A stretch of 64,000 bases of DNA, taken from assembly GCA_019637585.1 (NCBI GenBank), contig JAHBVL010000002.1:186001-250000 (forward strand), read 5' to 3'. The notes beneath the pieces were generated by a model. The model was not told the origin of the DNA. It did no database searches and saw nothing but the letters and a program-made list of their open reading frames with translations. Each line of letters starts with the position of its first letter. The first letter of the stretch is position 1. This stretch comes from Thermomicrobiales bacterium. GTDB taxonomy: Bacteria > Chloroflexota > Chloroflexia > Thermomicrobiales > UBA6265. This document shows positions 45,315 through 53,332 of this stretch, piece after piece. The position numbers were made by a program, and so were the translations under genes.

Positions 45315-45986
45315 TCAATTGAGACTCGGCGGACCCTGGTTGTATCCGGCGCTTTGCCGGCGAGCCCGTGCTCGCATCAACGCGTCTGCCTGCGTTCCGG
45401 AGACAGCCACAGGTTCGCCGCCATTCGATGAGTCTGTGCCATTCGGTTTGGCCGGCGCCGGCGCATCATCCATGAAGGAGACACCAGCCAGTGGATCGCT
45501 CTTGCTGGCCTGGACGACAACCGGAGCGGCCTCCTGCTTCTTGGCGGCGGCCGCAGTGCTCTTGGATGTGGACCCCGCCTTCGCAGTCGATGCCGATTTC
45601 GCCGTCGACGCGCTCTTGGCGGCGGTGGACGACTTGGTGGTTGTTCCCGACTTCGTCGCCCCGGAAGCGGCTTTTCCTACCGATTTCGCGGTTTTGCTCA
45701 CCGACGACCCGACCGAGTTGAGCTCTTTCTGTAGACTCGAGGTCGTCCCGGCCATCTCCGATTTGAGCCCGGCGATCTCCTTGTCGACATTCGACTTGAG
45801 ATCTTTGACACTCACACCGGTCTGCTTCTCGAACTCGCCGGTCATGTCGGTGGTCATCTTCCGGATGTCACGCAGCAGTTTTCCTGCCTGACCGGCCATT
45901 TCTGGTAATTTGTCTGGACCGAATATCATGACGGCGACGACGGCGATCACCAGGATCTCCTGCCATCCCATCCCTACGAAGCCCAT
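45315..45986 (-). CDS. tatA: Twin-arginine translocase subunit TatA/TatE type
   Basis: 223-residue Tat component. One N-terminal membrane helix (ILVIAVVAVMIFG), then the diagnostic hinge FGPDKLPE and an amphipathic helix (MAGQAGKLLRDIRKMTTDMT). The rest is a long Ala/Ser/Thr/Lys-rich tail (residues about 95-150, KSASTAKSASTAKAG) and a polar C-terminus, much longer than the usual 60-100 residues. TatA is favoured over TatB by FGPDKLPE; a single TatA with dual function is possible, since no tatB or tatC is nearby. Divergent from pth. Confidence 0.88.
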   Translation of the reverse strand: MGFVGMGWQEILVIAVVAVMIFGPDKLPEMAGQAGKLLRDIRKMTTDMTGEFEKQTGVSVKDLKSNVDKEIAGLKSEMAGTTSSLQKELNSVGSSVSKTAKSVGKAASGATKSGTTTKSSTAAKSASTAKSASTAKAGSTSKSTAAAAKKQEAAPVVVQASKSDPLAGVSFMDDAPAPAKPNGTDSSNGGEPVAVSGTQADALMRARARRQSAGYNQGPPSLN

Positions 45987-46146
45987 GGATGCCTTACCTC
46001 GTTGCTACCAGCCGCACGCATATGAGTCCCGCAGCGGGTTGTCCGGGCTGGCCGGTGTGGAGTATAGCACCGGCATTCTCTCGAACCTCTGGTCGAGAGT
46101 CACGAAATCGAGTCGAGTCGAAGAAGAGGAAATCGGTGCACAACAG

Positions 46147-46758
46147 GTGAAGATCGTCATTGGATTAGGCAATCCCGGCCAGAAATATGAATCGACCCGC
46201 CACAATCTTGGCTTCATGGTGATCGATGAATTGCGGAACCGTTTGCAGCCCGACGTGCAACGGGAGCGGTTCAAATCGCAACTGTGGGAGGCGCGCCACG
46301 CCGGCGATCGCGTCGTGCTGGCAAAACCGCAGACCTTCATGAATCTCAGCGGTGTCGCCGTTCAGCAGATCGACCAGTGGTACAAACCGGACATGGGCAA
46401 CATCCTTGTGGTCTACGACGAGCTCGATCTCGAATTCGGCGCCCTGCGAATGCGGGAACGAGGCAGCGCCGGTGGTCACAACGGGTTGGCTTCGATTCTC
46501 CAGTCGCTCGGCACCACCGATGTGCCGCGGTTGCGGATCGGCATCGGACGCGGCAAATCGGCAGCGAAGGCGCGGGTTTTGTCGACATTCACGCCGGAGG
46601 AACGGGAATCTCTCCCGGCTATCGTGGAACGAGCTGCCGACGGCGTTATGCTCTGGATCGATCAGGGGCCGATCGCGGCAATGAATGCCATCAATGTCAG
46701 GGAAGCGTCGCAAACACCCGAGCCGGCAGGAGTGGCATCCGTGGAGGAGTCAGAATGA
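46147..46758 (+). CDS. pth: Peptidyl-tRNA hydrolase
   Basis: Releases tRNA from prematurely dropped peptidyl-tRNA. The GTG start at 46147 places [20 protein letters not shown] at the N-terminus, as in the family; the upstream in-frame stretch is leader. 203 residues. Catalytic residues: Asn in GLGNPG, His in [12 protein letters not shown], Asp in [23 protein letters not shown] and [12 protein letters not shown] are also diagnostic. No clear ribosome site is adjacent to this GTG. The stop overlaps the dehydrogenase start (ATGA). Confidence 0.95.
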   Translation: MKIVIGLGNPGQKYESTRHNLGFMVIDELRNRLQPDVQRERFKSQLWEARHAGDRVVLAKPQTFMNLSGVAVQQIDQWYKPDMGNILVVYDELDLEFGALRMRERGSAGGHNGLASILQSLGTTDVPRLRIGIGRGKSAAKARVLSTFTPEERESLPAIVERAADGVMLWIDQGPIAAMNAINVREASQTPEPAGVASVEESE

Positions 46759-47618
46759 GCGGCGGCAGCGCGACATCCGTTGCGGTGATAGGCAGCGGAA
46801 CGATGGGAAGCGGTATCGCCCAGGTTCTGGCGACCTCGGGGCATGCGGTGATTCTGCTCGACCGAACGCCCGCCGATCTCGATCGGGGGCTCGGCGCCAT
46901 CTCGTCGAGTCTGCAGCGACTCGTCACAAAAGAAAAGCTCACCGCGGCGGCATCCGCCGCGGCGCTGGACCGCATCGAAGCAACCACGGACTGGCAGAAC
47001 GTGAGTGCCGCCGGGGTCGTCATCGAAGCGGTGTTCGAAGAGCCAACGGTCAAGGCCGATGTGATGGCACGCATCGACGAAGCGGTCCCGGATGCGGCAT
47101 TTGTCGCGTCGAACACCTCGTCGATCTCCATCACCGCGATTGCCGCCCGATCGAAACACCCCGACCGGGTCGTCGGCATGCACTTCTTCAATCCCGTGCC
47201 GATGCTGTCGCTCGTTGAAGTCGTCCGGGCTTTGCAGAGTTCCGATGCGGCGATCGAGGGGGCGGTTTCTCTGGCGCTGGCTATGGGCAAGCAGCCTGTT
47301 GTCGTCAACGACGCCCCCGGATTCGTCGCCAACCGCCTCCTGGTTCCGATGATCAACGAAGCGATTGTCCTGCTCGAACAGGGCGTCGCCGGCAAGGAGG
47401 AGATCGACCAGATCATGAAGCTGGGCGCCAGCCACCCGATGGGACCCCTCGCTCTGGCCGATCTGATCGGGCTCGACATCTGCCTGGCTATCATGGAGGT
47501 CCTGCATCGGGACATGGGAGAGGACCGCTACCGACCGGCGCCTCTTCTCCGGCGAATGGTCGATGCCGGGTACCTGGGTCGCAAGCGAGGGCGGGGATTC
47601 TATGACTACGACAGCTGA
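46755..47618 (+). CDS. 3-hydroxyacyl-CoA (3-hydroxybutyryl-CoA) dehydrogenase
   Basis: NAD-dependent oxidation of 3-hydroxyacyl-CoA. The 287 residues have the Rossmann motif [20 protein letters not shown] at residues 10-29, [26 protein letters not shown], the catalytic His in [36 protein letters not shown] and [15 protein letters not shown]. The size and C-terminus ([16 protein letters not shown]) fit single-domain Hbd/PaaH proteins. ATG 46755 has GGAGG just before it. It overlaps the downstream B12-binding gene by 17 nt, suggesting a joint acyl-CoA pathway. Confidence 0.95.
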   Translation: MSGGSATSVAVIGSGTMGSGIAQVLATSGHAVILLDRTPADLDRGLGAISSSLQRLVTKEKLTAAASAAALDRIEATTDWQNVSAAGVVIEAVFEEPTVKADVMARIDEAVPDAAFVASNTSSISITAIAARSKHPDRVVGMHFFNPVPMLSLVEVVRALQSSDAAIEGAVSLALAMGKQPVVVNDAPGFVANRLLVPMINEAIVLLEQGVAGKEEIDQIMKLGASHPMGPLALADLIGLDICLAIMEVLHRDMGEDRYRPAPLLRRMVDAGYLGRKRGRGFYDYDS

Positions 47619-48048
47619 ACATGCGTCTGGGTCACACCCAGCGCCGATTCGCATGCTGATCGCCAAACCGGGGCTCGATGGTCACGACCGGGGAGCAAAG
47701 GTGATGGCTCGCGCGTTTCGCGACGCCGGTTTCGAGGTCATCTACACCGGACTCTTCCAAACGCCGGAGATGATCGCCAGCGCCGCGTTGCAGGAGGACG
47801 TCGACGTCGTCGGCCTGAGCATCCTCTCGGGAGCCCACATGACCCTCTTCCCCAAGATCATGGCCGCGCTCCGAGAACGTGGGCTGGACGATGTGCTCGT
47901 CGTGGCTGGGGGCACCATTCCCGAACAGGATCAGACTGCCGTTCACGACATGGGGATAGCCCGGGTGTTCGGTCCAGGCACATCGATGAGAGTGGCCATC
48001 GACTACGTGAGAGAAGAGGTCGCGCGGCGTGCCGTCGACGCCGGCTAG
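47602..48048 (+). CDS. Methylmalonyl-CoA mutase C-terminal (B12-binding) subunit
   Basis: A 148-residue free-standing cobalamin-binding domain. [20 protein letters not shown] holds the DxHxxG motif whose His coordinates cobalt. The later motifs are [18 protein letters not shown] (SxL) and [11 protein letters not shown] (GG). This matches the small subunit of split acyl-CoA mutases (methylmalonyl-, isobutyryl- or ethylmalonyl-CoA type). The catalytic large subunit is not in the window. ATG 47602 lies inside the end of the dehydrogenase gene; meaB overlaps its 3' end by 20 nt. Confidence 0.93.
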   Translation: MTTTAEHASGSHPAPIRMLIAKPGLDGHDRGAKVMARAFRDAGFEVIYTGLFQTPEMIASAALQEDVDVVGLSILSGAHMTLFPKIMAALRERGLDDVLVVAGGTIPEQDQTAVHDMGIARVFGPGTSMRVAIDYVREEVARRAVDAG

Positions 48049-49009
48049 GGCGCTCGTCGATCGAGCAATGGCAGGAGATCAGCGGAGCATCGCCCGCCTG
48101 GCCACACTGCTCGAACGCGGCGGAGCATCAGCGGAACAAGTCCGCGCCTCTCTCCCCTCTCCCGCGGTCGGGAGAGGGGCCGGGGGTGAGGGACATCCCC
48201 ACGTCGTCGGCATCTCCGGTCCTCCCGGCGCCGGCAAGAGTTCGCTGCTGTCCGCCGTCGCCCGGTTCCTCTCCGACCAGCACCGCACCGTTGCCATCCT
48301 GGCCGTCGATCCGACCAGTCCTGTCACCGGCGGCGCCATGCTCGGCGACCGCATCCGCATGACGGACGCCGCCCTCCTCCCCGGCGTGTTCGTCCGCAGC
48401 GTTGCGGCTCGGTCGCGACTCGATGGACTCTCCCCCGCCGTGACCGATCTGATCGACCTGTTCGCCGCGGCCGGGTACGAGAAGATCATCGTGGAAACAG
48501 TTGGGTCGGGCCAAAACCAGTTCGCGGTTGCGGATTATGTCCACACTCTCGTGCTGGTCGAATCGCCCGGCGCCGGCGATGGCGTTCAGATGCTGAAAGC
48601 CGGCATCATGGAGCTCGCCGATGTCTACGTGGTGACCAAAGGAGATCTGCCCGGCGCTCACCTGGTCAGCCGAGAGCTTCGCGCCATGCTCACCCTAGGT
48701 GAGCGCTCCCGCGACTGGGCCCCTGCCGTGGTGCTTACATCGGCGGAGTCTGGGGAGGGGGTCGAGAAACTCGTTGCCGCGCTCGACGCGCATCGAGACT
48801 GGCTCGAGTCCTCCGGAACGATCGAGGACCGGCGGGCCCGCATCGTCCGATCGGCGATCCGTTCTCGGATCGAGGCCCGTCTCGATCGTGTGCTCGAGTC
48901 GGACGAGGGCCGCCAGATCGTGGATCAAACCGTGACAGGGGAGCGTGACGCGACCAGCGCTGCCGAGCTCATTCGGGCTCGGATGGCCGAACCGGTCAGC
49001 CGCGATTGA
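48029..49009 (+). CDS. meaB: Methylmalonyl-CoA mutase-associated GTPase MeaB (ArgK type)
   Basis: G3E-family GTPase that loads and protects the B12 cofactor of acyl-CoA mutases. 326 residues from GTG 48029. Motifs: Walker [21 protein letters not shown] near residue 60, [70 protein letters not shown]. The linker before the P-loop, residues 43-57 ([13 protein letters not shown]), is longer than the short Tyr-Pro-His-Thr-Gly linker usual here and is encoded by a REP-like palindrome (48154-48179). Its end overlaps larB by 14 bp. Confidence 0.95.
   Translation: MPSTPARALVDRAMAGDQRSIARLATLLERGGASAEQVRASLPSPAVGRGAGGEGHPHVVGISGPPGAGKSSLLSAVARFLSDQHRTVAILAVDPTSPVTGGAMLGDRIRMTDAALLPGVFVRSVAARSRLDGLSPAVTDLIDLFAAAGYEKIIVETVGSGQNQFAVADYVHTLVLVESPGAGDGVQMLKAGIMELADVYVVTKGDLPGAHLVSRELRAMLTLGERSRDWAPAVVLTSAESGEGVEKLVAALDAHRDWLESSGTIEDRRARIVRSAIRSRIEARLDRVLESDEGRQIVDQTVTGERDATSAAELIRARMAEPVSRD
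48154..48179. repeat. REP-like palindrome inside meaB
   Basis: CCCCTCTCCCG (48154-48164), loop CGGT, CGGGAGAGGGG (48169-48179): an 11-bp perfect stem, with GCCGGGGGTGAGGG following. This C/G-rich palindrome, with its CCGGGGGTGAGGG tail, is a type found scattered between genes in many bacterial genomes. Here it is within the coding sequence and in frame. Confidence 0.8.
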
Positions 49010-49733
49010 CCCGTTTGGCGATCAGCGCCGCCATCGCTCCAGCTCCCACCCCATTGTCGATGTTCACGACCGCCACACCCGGCGCACACGCCTGCAGCAT
49101 TGTGGTCAGCGCCCCCTCCCCACTGCCTCCGTGTCCGTAACCGGTCGACGTGGGAAGACCAATCACCGGAATGTCGATCAACCCGGCCACAACCGACGGA
49201 AGTACGCCATCCATGCCCGCTGCCACGATGATCGCTGCCACGTCGGCTTCGATCAGTGCTTCCAGCGGTTCGACCAGGCGATGCAACCCGGCGACGCCGC
49301 AGTCCTGAAACACGTGCACGGTGCAGCCAGCGCTCTGGGCGACGAGCTTGGCCACCGATGCGGCCGGCCAGTCAGACGTTCCCGCCGTCAGGATGCCAAT
49401 CGATCCAGCAGCGTCCGGCGCAGGAGCATGGGGATCACGCACGACCAGCGTGCCGGTTTCGAACCGGATCTCGAATCCGTCATCGCGCAATGCGACGCCG
49501 ACCTGCTCGGCCATTTCTGGTGTGCATCGTGTGGCCAGCACCTGACTGTTTCGCGTCAGCAGACGCCGGCAAGCGGAAAGGACCGCGTCCGGCGTTTTCC
49601 CCTGGCAATAGACGACTTCCGCCAACCCGCAACGCTCCGCGCGATCGAGGTCGGCCCGGACGCCGTCGAGCTCGGGCGTGGTTGCCCCGTGAGTGAGCGC
49701 GCGCCGGAGATGGTCGAAGGGAGATTTGCTCAT
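48996..49733 (-). CDS. larB: Nickel pincer cofactor biosynthesis protein LarB
   Basis: 245 residues with the N-terminal LarB-specific part (LDRAERCGLAEVVYCQGKTP) and the C-terminal AIR-carboxylase-like domain (GILTAGTSDWPAA, VFQDCGVAGLHRL, IIVAAGMDGVLPSVVAGLID, GLPTSTGYGHGGSGEGALTT, VVNIDNGVGAGAMAALIA). LarB carboxylates and hydrolyses nicotinic acid adenine dinucleotide, starting the nickel-pincer cofactor. larC, larE and larA are not in the window; solitary larB genes are known. The ATG overlaps the tlyA stop by 4 nt. Confidence 0.95.
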   Translation of the reverse strand: MSKSPFDHLRRALTHGATTPELDGVRADLDRAERCGLAEVVYCQGKTPDAVLSACRRLLTRNSQVLATRCTPEMAEQVGVALRDDGFEIRFETGTLVVRDPHAPAPDAAGSIGILTAGTSDWPAASVAKLVAQSAGCTVHVFQDCGVAGLHRLVEPLEALIEADVAAIIVAAGMDGVLPSVVAGLIDIPVIGLPTSTGYGHGGSGEGALTTMLQACAPGVAVVNIDNGVGAGAMAALIAKRVNRG

Positions 49734-50515
49734 GTCGCGTTCAACGCCTCGGTGATGGCTGCTTCCAGGTCCAGTTCCGTGTTCGATTCTCGTGACAGGT
49801 ACAGCAGAAACTCCCTGTTGCCTTCCGGACCGAGCAGTGGAGAGCGTGTTACTCCGACCGGCGAGAGCCCGTTCTCGACTGCCCAGTTCGCGGCATCAGA
49901 CAACACCCGCCGGTGAATCGTAGGGTCAGAAACGACCCCCTTCTTGCCGATCTCGTTCTTGCCCGCTTCGAACTGGGGTTTGACGAGCGCCACGCACTGA
50001 CCCGACGGTCCGAGTATGGTGGCAACCACGGGAAAGATGAGCCGAAGGGAGATGAAGGAGACATCGATCGTCGTCAGATCGATGGGTTCGGGCAGTGCTT
50101 CGAGATATCGCGCATTGGATCGCTCCATCACCACCACCCGAGGATCTTCGCGCAGCCGGTAGTCGAGCTGGCCGTAGCCGACGTCGATCGCATAAACCCG
50201 CGCCGCGCCGGCTTGCAGCAGGCAGTCGGTGAAACCGCCGGTACTGGCGCCGATGTCGGCGCATATGAAACCGGCAGGCTCGATACCGAAGTGGTCGAGC
50301 GCATGCTGCAGCTTGTTTCCCCCCCGGCTGACGAACCTGCGCCGCTCCTTCAGGGTGACCAACTGCTCAGGAGTGATCCGCTGGCCCGCCCGGGCCACAG
50401 TCTGGCCATCGACCCGCACATCGCCGGCCAGGATCAATGCTTGTGCTTTGGAACGTGTTTCAGCGATGCCCCGGTCGACCAGTGCGATGTCGAGTCGCTC
50501 AGCGGCCCCGGACAT
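49730..50515 (-). CDS. tlyA: TlyA family rRNA (cytidine-2'-O)-methyltransferase
   Basis: 261 residues: an N-terminal S4 RNA-binding domain (RLDIALVDRGIAETRSKAQA, ILAGDVRVDGQ) and an FtsJ-like methyltransferase domain with the SAM loop CADIGASTGGFTDCLLQAGA near residue 92. The rest shows AIDVGYGQLDYRLREDPRV, DLTTIDVSFISLRLI, LVKPQFEAGKNEIGKKGVV and the Lys-Asp-Lys-Glu-like catalytic set. TlyA proteins methylate 16S C1409 and 23S C1920 and confer capreomycin sensitivity in mycobacteria. Sits 2 nt downstream of ruvC. Confidence 0.95.
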   Translation of the reverse strand: MSGAAERLDIALVDRGIAETRSKAQALILAGDVRVDGQTVARAGQRITPEQLVTLKERRRFVSRGGNKLQHALDHFGIEPAGFICADIGASTGGFTDCLLQAGAARVYAIDVGYGQLDYRLREDPRVVVMERSNARYLEALPEPIDLTTIDVSFISLRLIFPVVATILGPSGQCVALVKPQFEAGKNEIGKKGVVSDPTIHRRVLSDAANWAVENGLSPVGVTRSPLLGPEGNREFLLYLSRESNTELDLEAAITEALNAT

Positions 50516-50517
50516 GG

Positions 50518-51018
50518 TCAGCGCACTTCCCCGGCCAGGGAAGCGTATCCAGAGGCATGGTGCGCATGGCAGATGGCCACCGCCACGGCGTCCGCCGCAT
50601 CGTCCGGCTGGGGCGCGTAAGGAAGCCCCAGAATCATCCGCACCATCTCCTGCATCTGGTTTTTGTCTGCTTTCCCGTATCCGGCGACAGCGTGCTTCAC
50701 TTCCGACGGGCTGTACTCATGAACCGCCAGATCGTGCATCGCGGCGGTGAGCAACACGACTCCCCGGGCCTGTCCGACCGAAATCGCCGTTGTCACATTT
50801 CGGGCGAAGAAGAGCGCTTCGATGGAAACCACATCGGGTTTGTGCAGCGTCAGAAGCTCCTGCAGCTCTTCGTACAACTCGCGAAGCCGGTAGGGCATGG
50901 AAGTTGTCGATCCGGTTTCCAGGACGCCATGCTCGATCAACCGGGAATCCTGGCCATCGAAGTCGATGACGCCAAAACCCATGCGCGCCGTACCGGGGTC
51001 CACGCCGAAGATGATCAT
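50518..51018 (-). CDS. ruvC: Crossover junction endodeoxyribonuclease RuvC
   Basis: Holliday junction resolvase, 166 residues. The catalytic acidic residues sit in MIIFGVDPGTARMGFGVI (Asp), DVVSIEALFFARNVTTAISV (Glu) and PDDAADAVAVAICHAH (two Asp). KHAVAGYGKADKNQMQEMV is a family signature. It follows yebC by 15 nt, the common yebC-ruvC arrangement. ruvA and ruvB are not in this window. Confidence 0.97.
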   Translation of the reverse strand: MIIFGVDPGTARMGFGVIDFDGQDSRLIEHGVLETGSTTSMPYRLRELYEELQELLTLHKPDVVSIEALFFARNVTTAISVGQARGVVLLTAAMHDLAVHEYSPSEVKHAVAGYGKADKNQMQEMVRMILGLPYAPQPDDAADAVAVAICHAHHASGYASLAGEVR

Positions 51019-51033
51019 GCTGTCGATCGTGGA

Positions 51034-51780
51034 TCAACCAACGGCGGCCAGAACCTCTTCGCTGATGTCCAGGTTGGAGTAGACCTGCTGAACGTCATCG
51101 AGATCCTCCAGCTTCTCCAGCATTCGGATGTTCTTGATGGCGGTCTGCTCTTCGGCTTCCATCAGCGTCTTGGGTCGCATGGTGGGCTCGGCAGATCGAA
51201 CGTCGTAGCCCGCGGCGACGAGCGCCTCCTGCACGACATGGAGATCGGTCACCTCGGTGAAGACCTCGACGACGTCATCCTCGATCTGCACGTCCTGGGC
51301 GCCGGCGTCGATCGCCACGAGCGCCAGCTCCTCGGCATCGACATTCTCGGAACCGACCAGAAGCGACCCGACATAGTCGAACATCCAGCCGACGCTTCCC
51401 GACTCGCCAAGCGTGCCGCCCGCTCGGGTCAGAACCGACCGAACCTCGCCAACCGTCCGGTTGCGGTTGTCGGTCAATGCCTGGATAACGACGGCAACCC
51501 CTCCGGGGCCGAAACCCTCGTAGCTCACTTCGTCGTAGTTGTCGGAACCAGCGCCGCCTGCCGCTCGTTCGATCGCCCGCTCGATGTTGTCGCGAGGCAT
51601 GTTTTCGGCGCGCGCCTTTTGGACGGCAATCCGCAACCGGAAATTCGACTCGGGATCGGGAACGCCCGACCGGGCAGCAACGGTGATCTCTCGCGCCAGC
51701 TTGGTGAAGAGCTGACCGCGCTTCTCATCCTTGGCGCCCTTCTGACGCTTGATCGTCGACCATTTTGAGTGTCCAGACAT
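51034..51780 (-). CDS. YebC/PmpR family probable transcriptional regulator
   Basis: 248 residues with the conserved N-terminus MSGHSKWSTIKRQKGAKDEK, RLRIAVQKARAENMPRDNIE, YDEVSYEGFGPGGVAVVIQA and LTDNRNRTVGEVRSVLTRAG. These match the three-domain YebC/TACO1 family, known as DNA-binding regulators and more recently as factors that help ribosomes at proline-rich stretches. First gene of the yebC-ruvC-tlyA-larB run; its upstream region is shared with sigA. Confidence 0.97.
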   Translation of the reverse strand: MSGHSKWSTIKRQKGAKDEKRGQLFTKLAREITVAARSGVPDPESNFRLRIAVQKARAENMPRDNIERAIERAAGGAGSDNYDEVSYEGFGPGGVAVVIQALTDNRNRTVGEVRSVLTRAGGTLGESGSVGWMFDYVGSLLVGSENVDAEELALVAIDAGAQDVQIEDDVVEVFTEVTDLHVVQEALVAAGYDVRSAEPTMRPKTLMEAEEQTAIKNIRMLEKLEDLDDVQQVYSNLDISEEVLAAVG

Positions 51781-51835
51781 TGGGGTTCCACCTGATCTCT
51801 ACTCGACCGTAACCGGCGAAGTATATCACTCGCTC

Positions 51836-51863
51836 TTGACCGGTTATTTCGCTTCTGTAATCT
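51836..51863 (+). promoter_or_regulatory. sigA promoter P1
   Basis: TTGACC (51836-51841), 16-nt spacer, TAATCT (51858-51863). About 215 nt before the sigA start. Confidence 0.55.
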
Positions 51864-51875
51864 CTTTACAACTCC

Positions 51876-51904
51876 TTGAAATATGCGATCTTATATGGTA
51901 TTTT
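51876..51904 (+). promoter_or_regulatory. sigA promoter P2 candidate
   Basis: TTGAAA (51876-51881), 17-nt spacer, TATTTT (51899-51904), within the AT-rich patch. Lies just downstream of P1 in the same orientation. Confidence 0.4.
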
Positions 51905-52080
51905 CTTTGTCGTGTTCAGTAAACGACGCTGTTCCTGAATGTCTCACATAGCAACTCACGGCAGTTCCCGCAGCCTGCCCCGGAATGGTCGCTGCCTGTC
52001 TTGCATGTGCAAAACACCGGTTGTGACCGGAGCGGCTGTGCTCCGGCGTTGTCGATGAGACGGGACGGGAGACTTTCTGG

Positions 52081-53217
52081 ATGATGACGGATCTCTTGGC
52101 GAAAGGCCGCGATCAGGGGTTCGTGCTCGCAGACGACATTATGGCGCTCTTTCCCAACATGGAAGAGCATGTCGCAAACCTCGACGATTTCTATTCCTCC
52201 CTCATAACCGAAGGCATCGAAGTTCTCGAGCAGGCGCCCTCGCCGCTGGGATCGAGCCGGAACCAGACGCAGGTCGACGAGCGTCAGGGTCTTGCCGATC
52301 AGCAGTCTGGCGTCGGCGACTCCGTCCGTCTCTACCTGCAGCAAATCGGCGAAACCGATCTGCTGACCATGCAGGGTGAAGTCGATTTGGCCCGCCGGAT
52401 GGAAGCCGGGAAGTCTGCTGAGGAAGAACTGTGCAAAGGCGCGCTGGTGCCGCTCAAGCGGCGTAAAGAGCTGTCCGCGCTTGTCGCTGATGGCGAGCGA
52501 GCCCGGGCTCATCTCATCCAGGCGAATCTCCGGTTGGTCGTCTCCGTGGCCAAGCGCTATGTCGGACGCGGGCTTTCCTTCCTCGATCTGATTCAGGAAG
52601 GCAACATCGGTTTGATGAAGGCCACCGATAAGTTCGACTACAAGCGTGGGTTCAAGTTCAGCACATACGCCACCTGGTGGATTCGCCAGGCAATTACCCG
52701 GGCGATCTCCGACCAAAGCCGGACGATCCGCCTGCCAGTCCATGTGGGTGAAACGATCAACCGGGTGCGGAAAACCGCGCACCGGCTCCAGCAGATTTTC
52801 GAGCGGGAACCAACCGCCAACGAAATCGCCCGTGCTACTGATCTGCCGGAGGCGAAGGTCTTGCAGGTCATGGACGTCTCTCGTCACCCCGTGTCGCTGG
52901 AAACACCCGTGGGCAATGAGGGAGACGCCTTCCTCGGCGACTTCATCGAGGACCATGCGTCGCCTCCCCCACTGGAAGTGGCGTCCAACCACATCCTGAA
53001 AGTCCAGATCGGCGAAGCCCTGGCCAAGCTCAGTGAGCGAGAGCGCAAAATCCTCGTCCTTCGCTTTGGACTCGAGGATGGCCGCTTCCGAACGCTGGAA
53101 GAAGTCGGTCAGGAATTCGGCATCACCCGCGAGCGCATCCGCCAGATCGAAGCCAAAGCGCTCCGCAAGCTCCGCCATCCTACGTACAGTCGCCAGCTGC
53201 GAGGGTACTTGGATTAG
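52081..53217 (+). CDS. sigA: Primary RNA polymerase sigma factor (RpoD/SigA)
   Basis: 378 residues, a short primary sigma without the large non-conserved region. ATG 52081 (a second ATG follows directly) with GGGAG upstream. A helical region-1.1-like N-terminus ([20 protein letters not shown]) precedes region 1.2 ([20 protein letters not shown]) and region 2 ([39 protein letters not shown]). Region 3 ([20 protein letters not shown]) and region 4 ([40 protein letters not shown]) follow. The region 2.4 and 4.2 sequences are canonical, in keeping with the TTGACA/TATAAT-like promoters seen here. Confidence 0.97.
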   Translation: MMTDLLAKGRDQGFVLADDIMALFPNMEEHVANLDDFYSSLITEGIEVLEQAPSPLGSSRNQTQVDERQGLADQQSGVGDSVRLYLQQIGETDLLTMQGEVDLARRMEAGKSAEEELCKGALVPLKRRKELSALVADGERARAHLIQANLRLVVSVAKRYVGRGLSFLDLIQEGNIGLMKATDKFDYKRGFKFSTYATWWIRQAITRAISDQSRTIRLPVHVGETINRVRKTAHRLQQIFEREPTANEIARATDLPEAKVLQVMDVSRHPVSLETPVGNEGDAFLGDFIEDHASPPPLEVASNHILKVQIGEALAKLSERERKILVLRFGLEDGRFRTLEEVGQEFGITRERIRQIEAKALRKLRHPTYSRQLRGYLD

Positions 53218-53218
53218 G

Positions 53219-53332
53219 GCAGTCAGCAGTCGGCAGTCAGCAGTCAGAGACTCAGAAGCAGAGGAGCTGCCAAAACTGGCGGCTCCTCTCATTCGATTGC
53301 GCACTGACTGCTGACTGCCGACTGCTGACTGC
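53219..53332. repeat. Perfect 29-bp inverted repeat between convergent sigA and fabF
   Basis: The left arm 53219-53247, built of GCAGTCA/GCAGTCG 7-8 bp units, is the exact reverse complement of the right arm 53304-53332. Between them is a second hairpin, GAGGAGC-T-GCCA / TGGC-G-GCTCCTC around loop AAAC (53261-53288). The left arm starts 1 nt after the sigA TAG. The outer base of the right arm is part of the fabF TAG. The whole could fold into one long cruciform/RNA hairpin and may end both transcripts. Confidence 0.92.

Larger units (their letters stand above)
51781..52080. other. Divergent yebC-sigA control region
   Basis: 300 bp without a gene. 51830-51915 is markedly AT-richer than the rest of the window and holds two promoters pointing at sigA. 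51960-52060 holds a hairpin-prone GC-rich stretch (GACCGGAGCGGCTGTGCTCC) in the sigA leader. Confidence 0.6.

Noticed and set aside
45910-46146. Longer N-terminus for pth
   Set aside because: The in-frame extension overlaps the tatA start on the other strand and has no homology; the family starts at [10 protein letters not shown].
51916-53304. 462-codon minus ORF opposite sigA
   Set aside because: Shadow of sigA; no family match and it would run through the inverted repeat.
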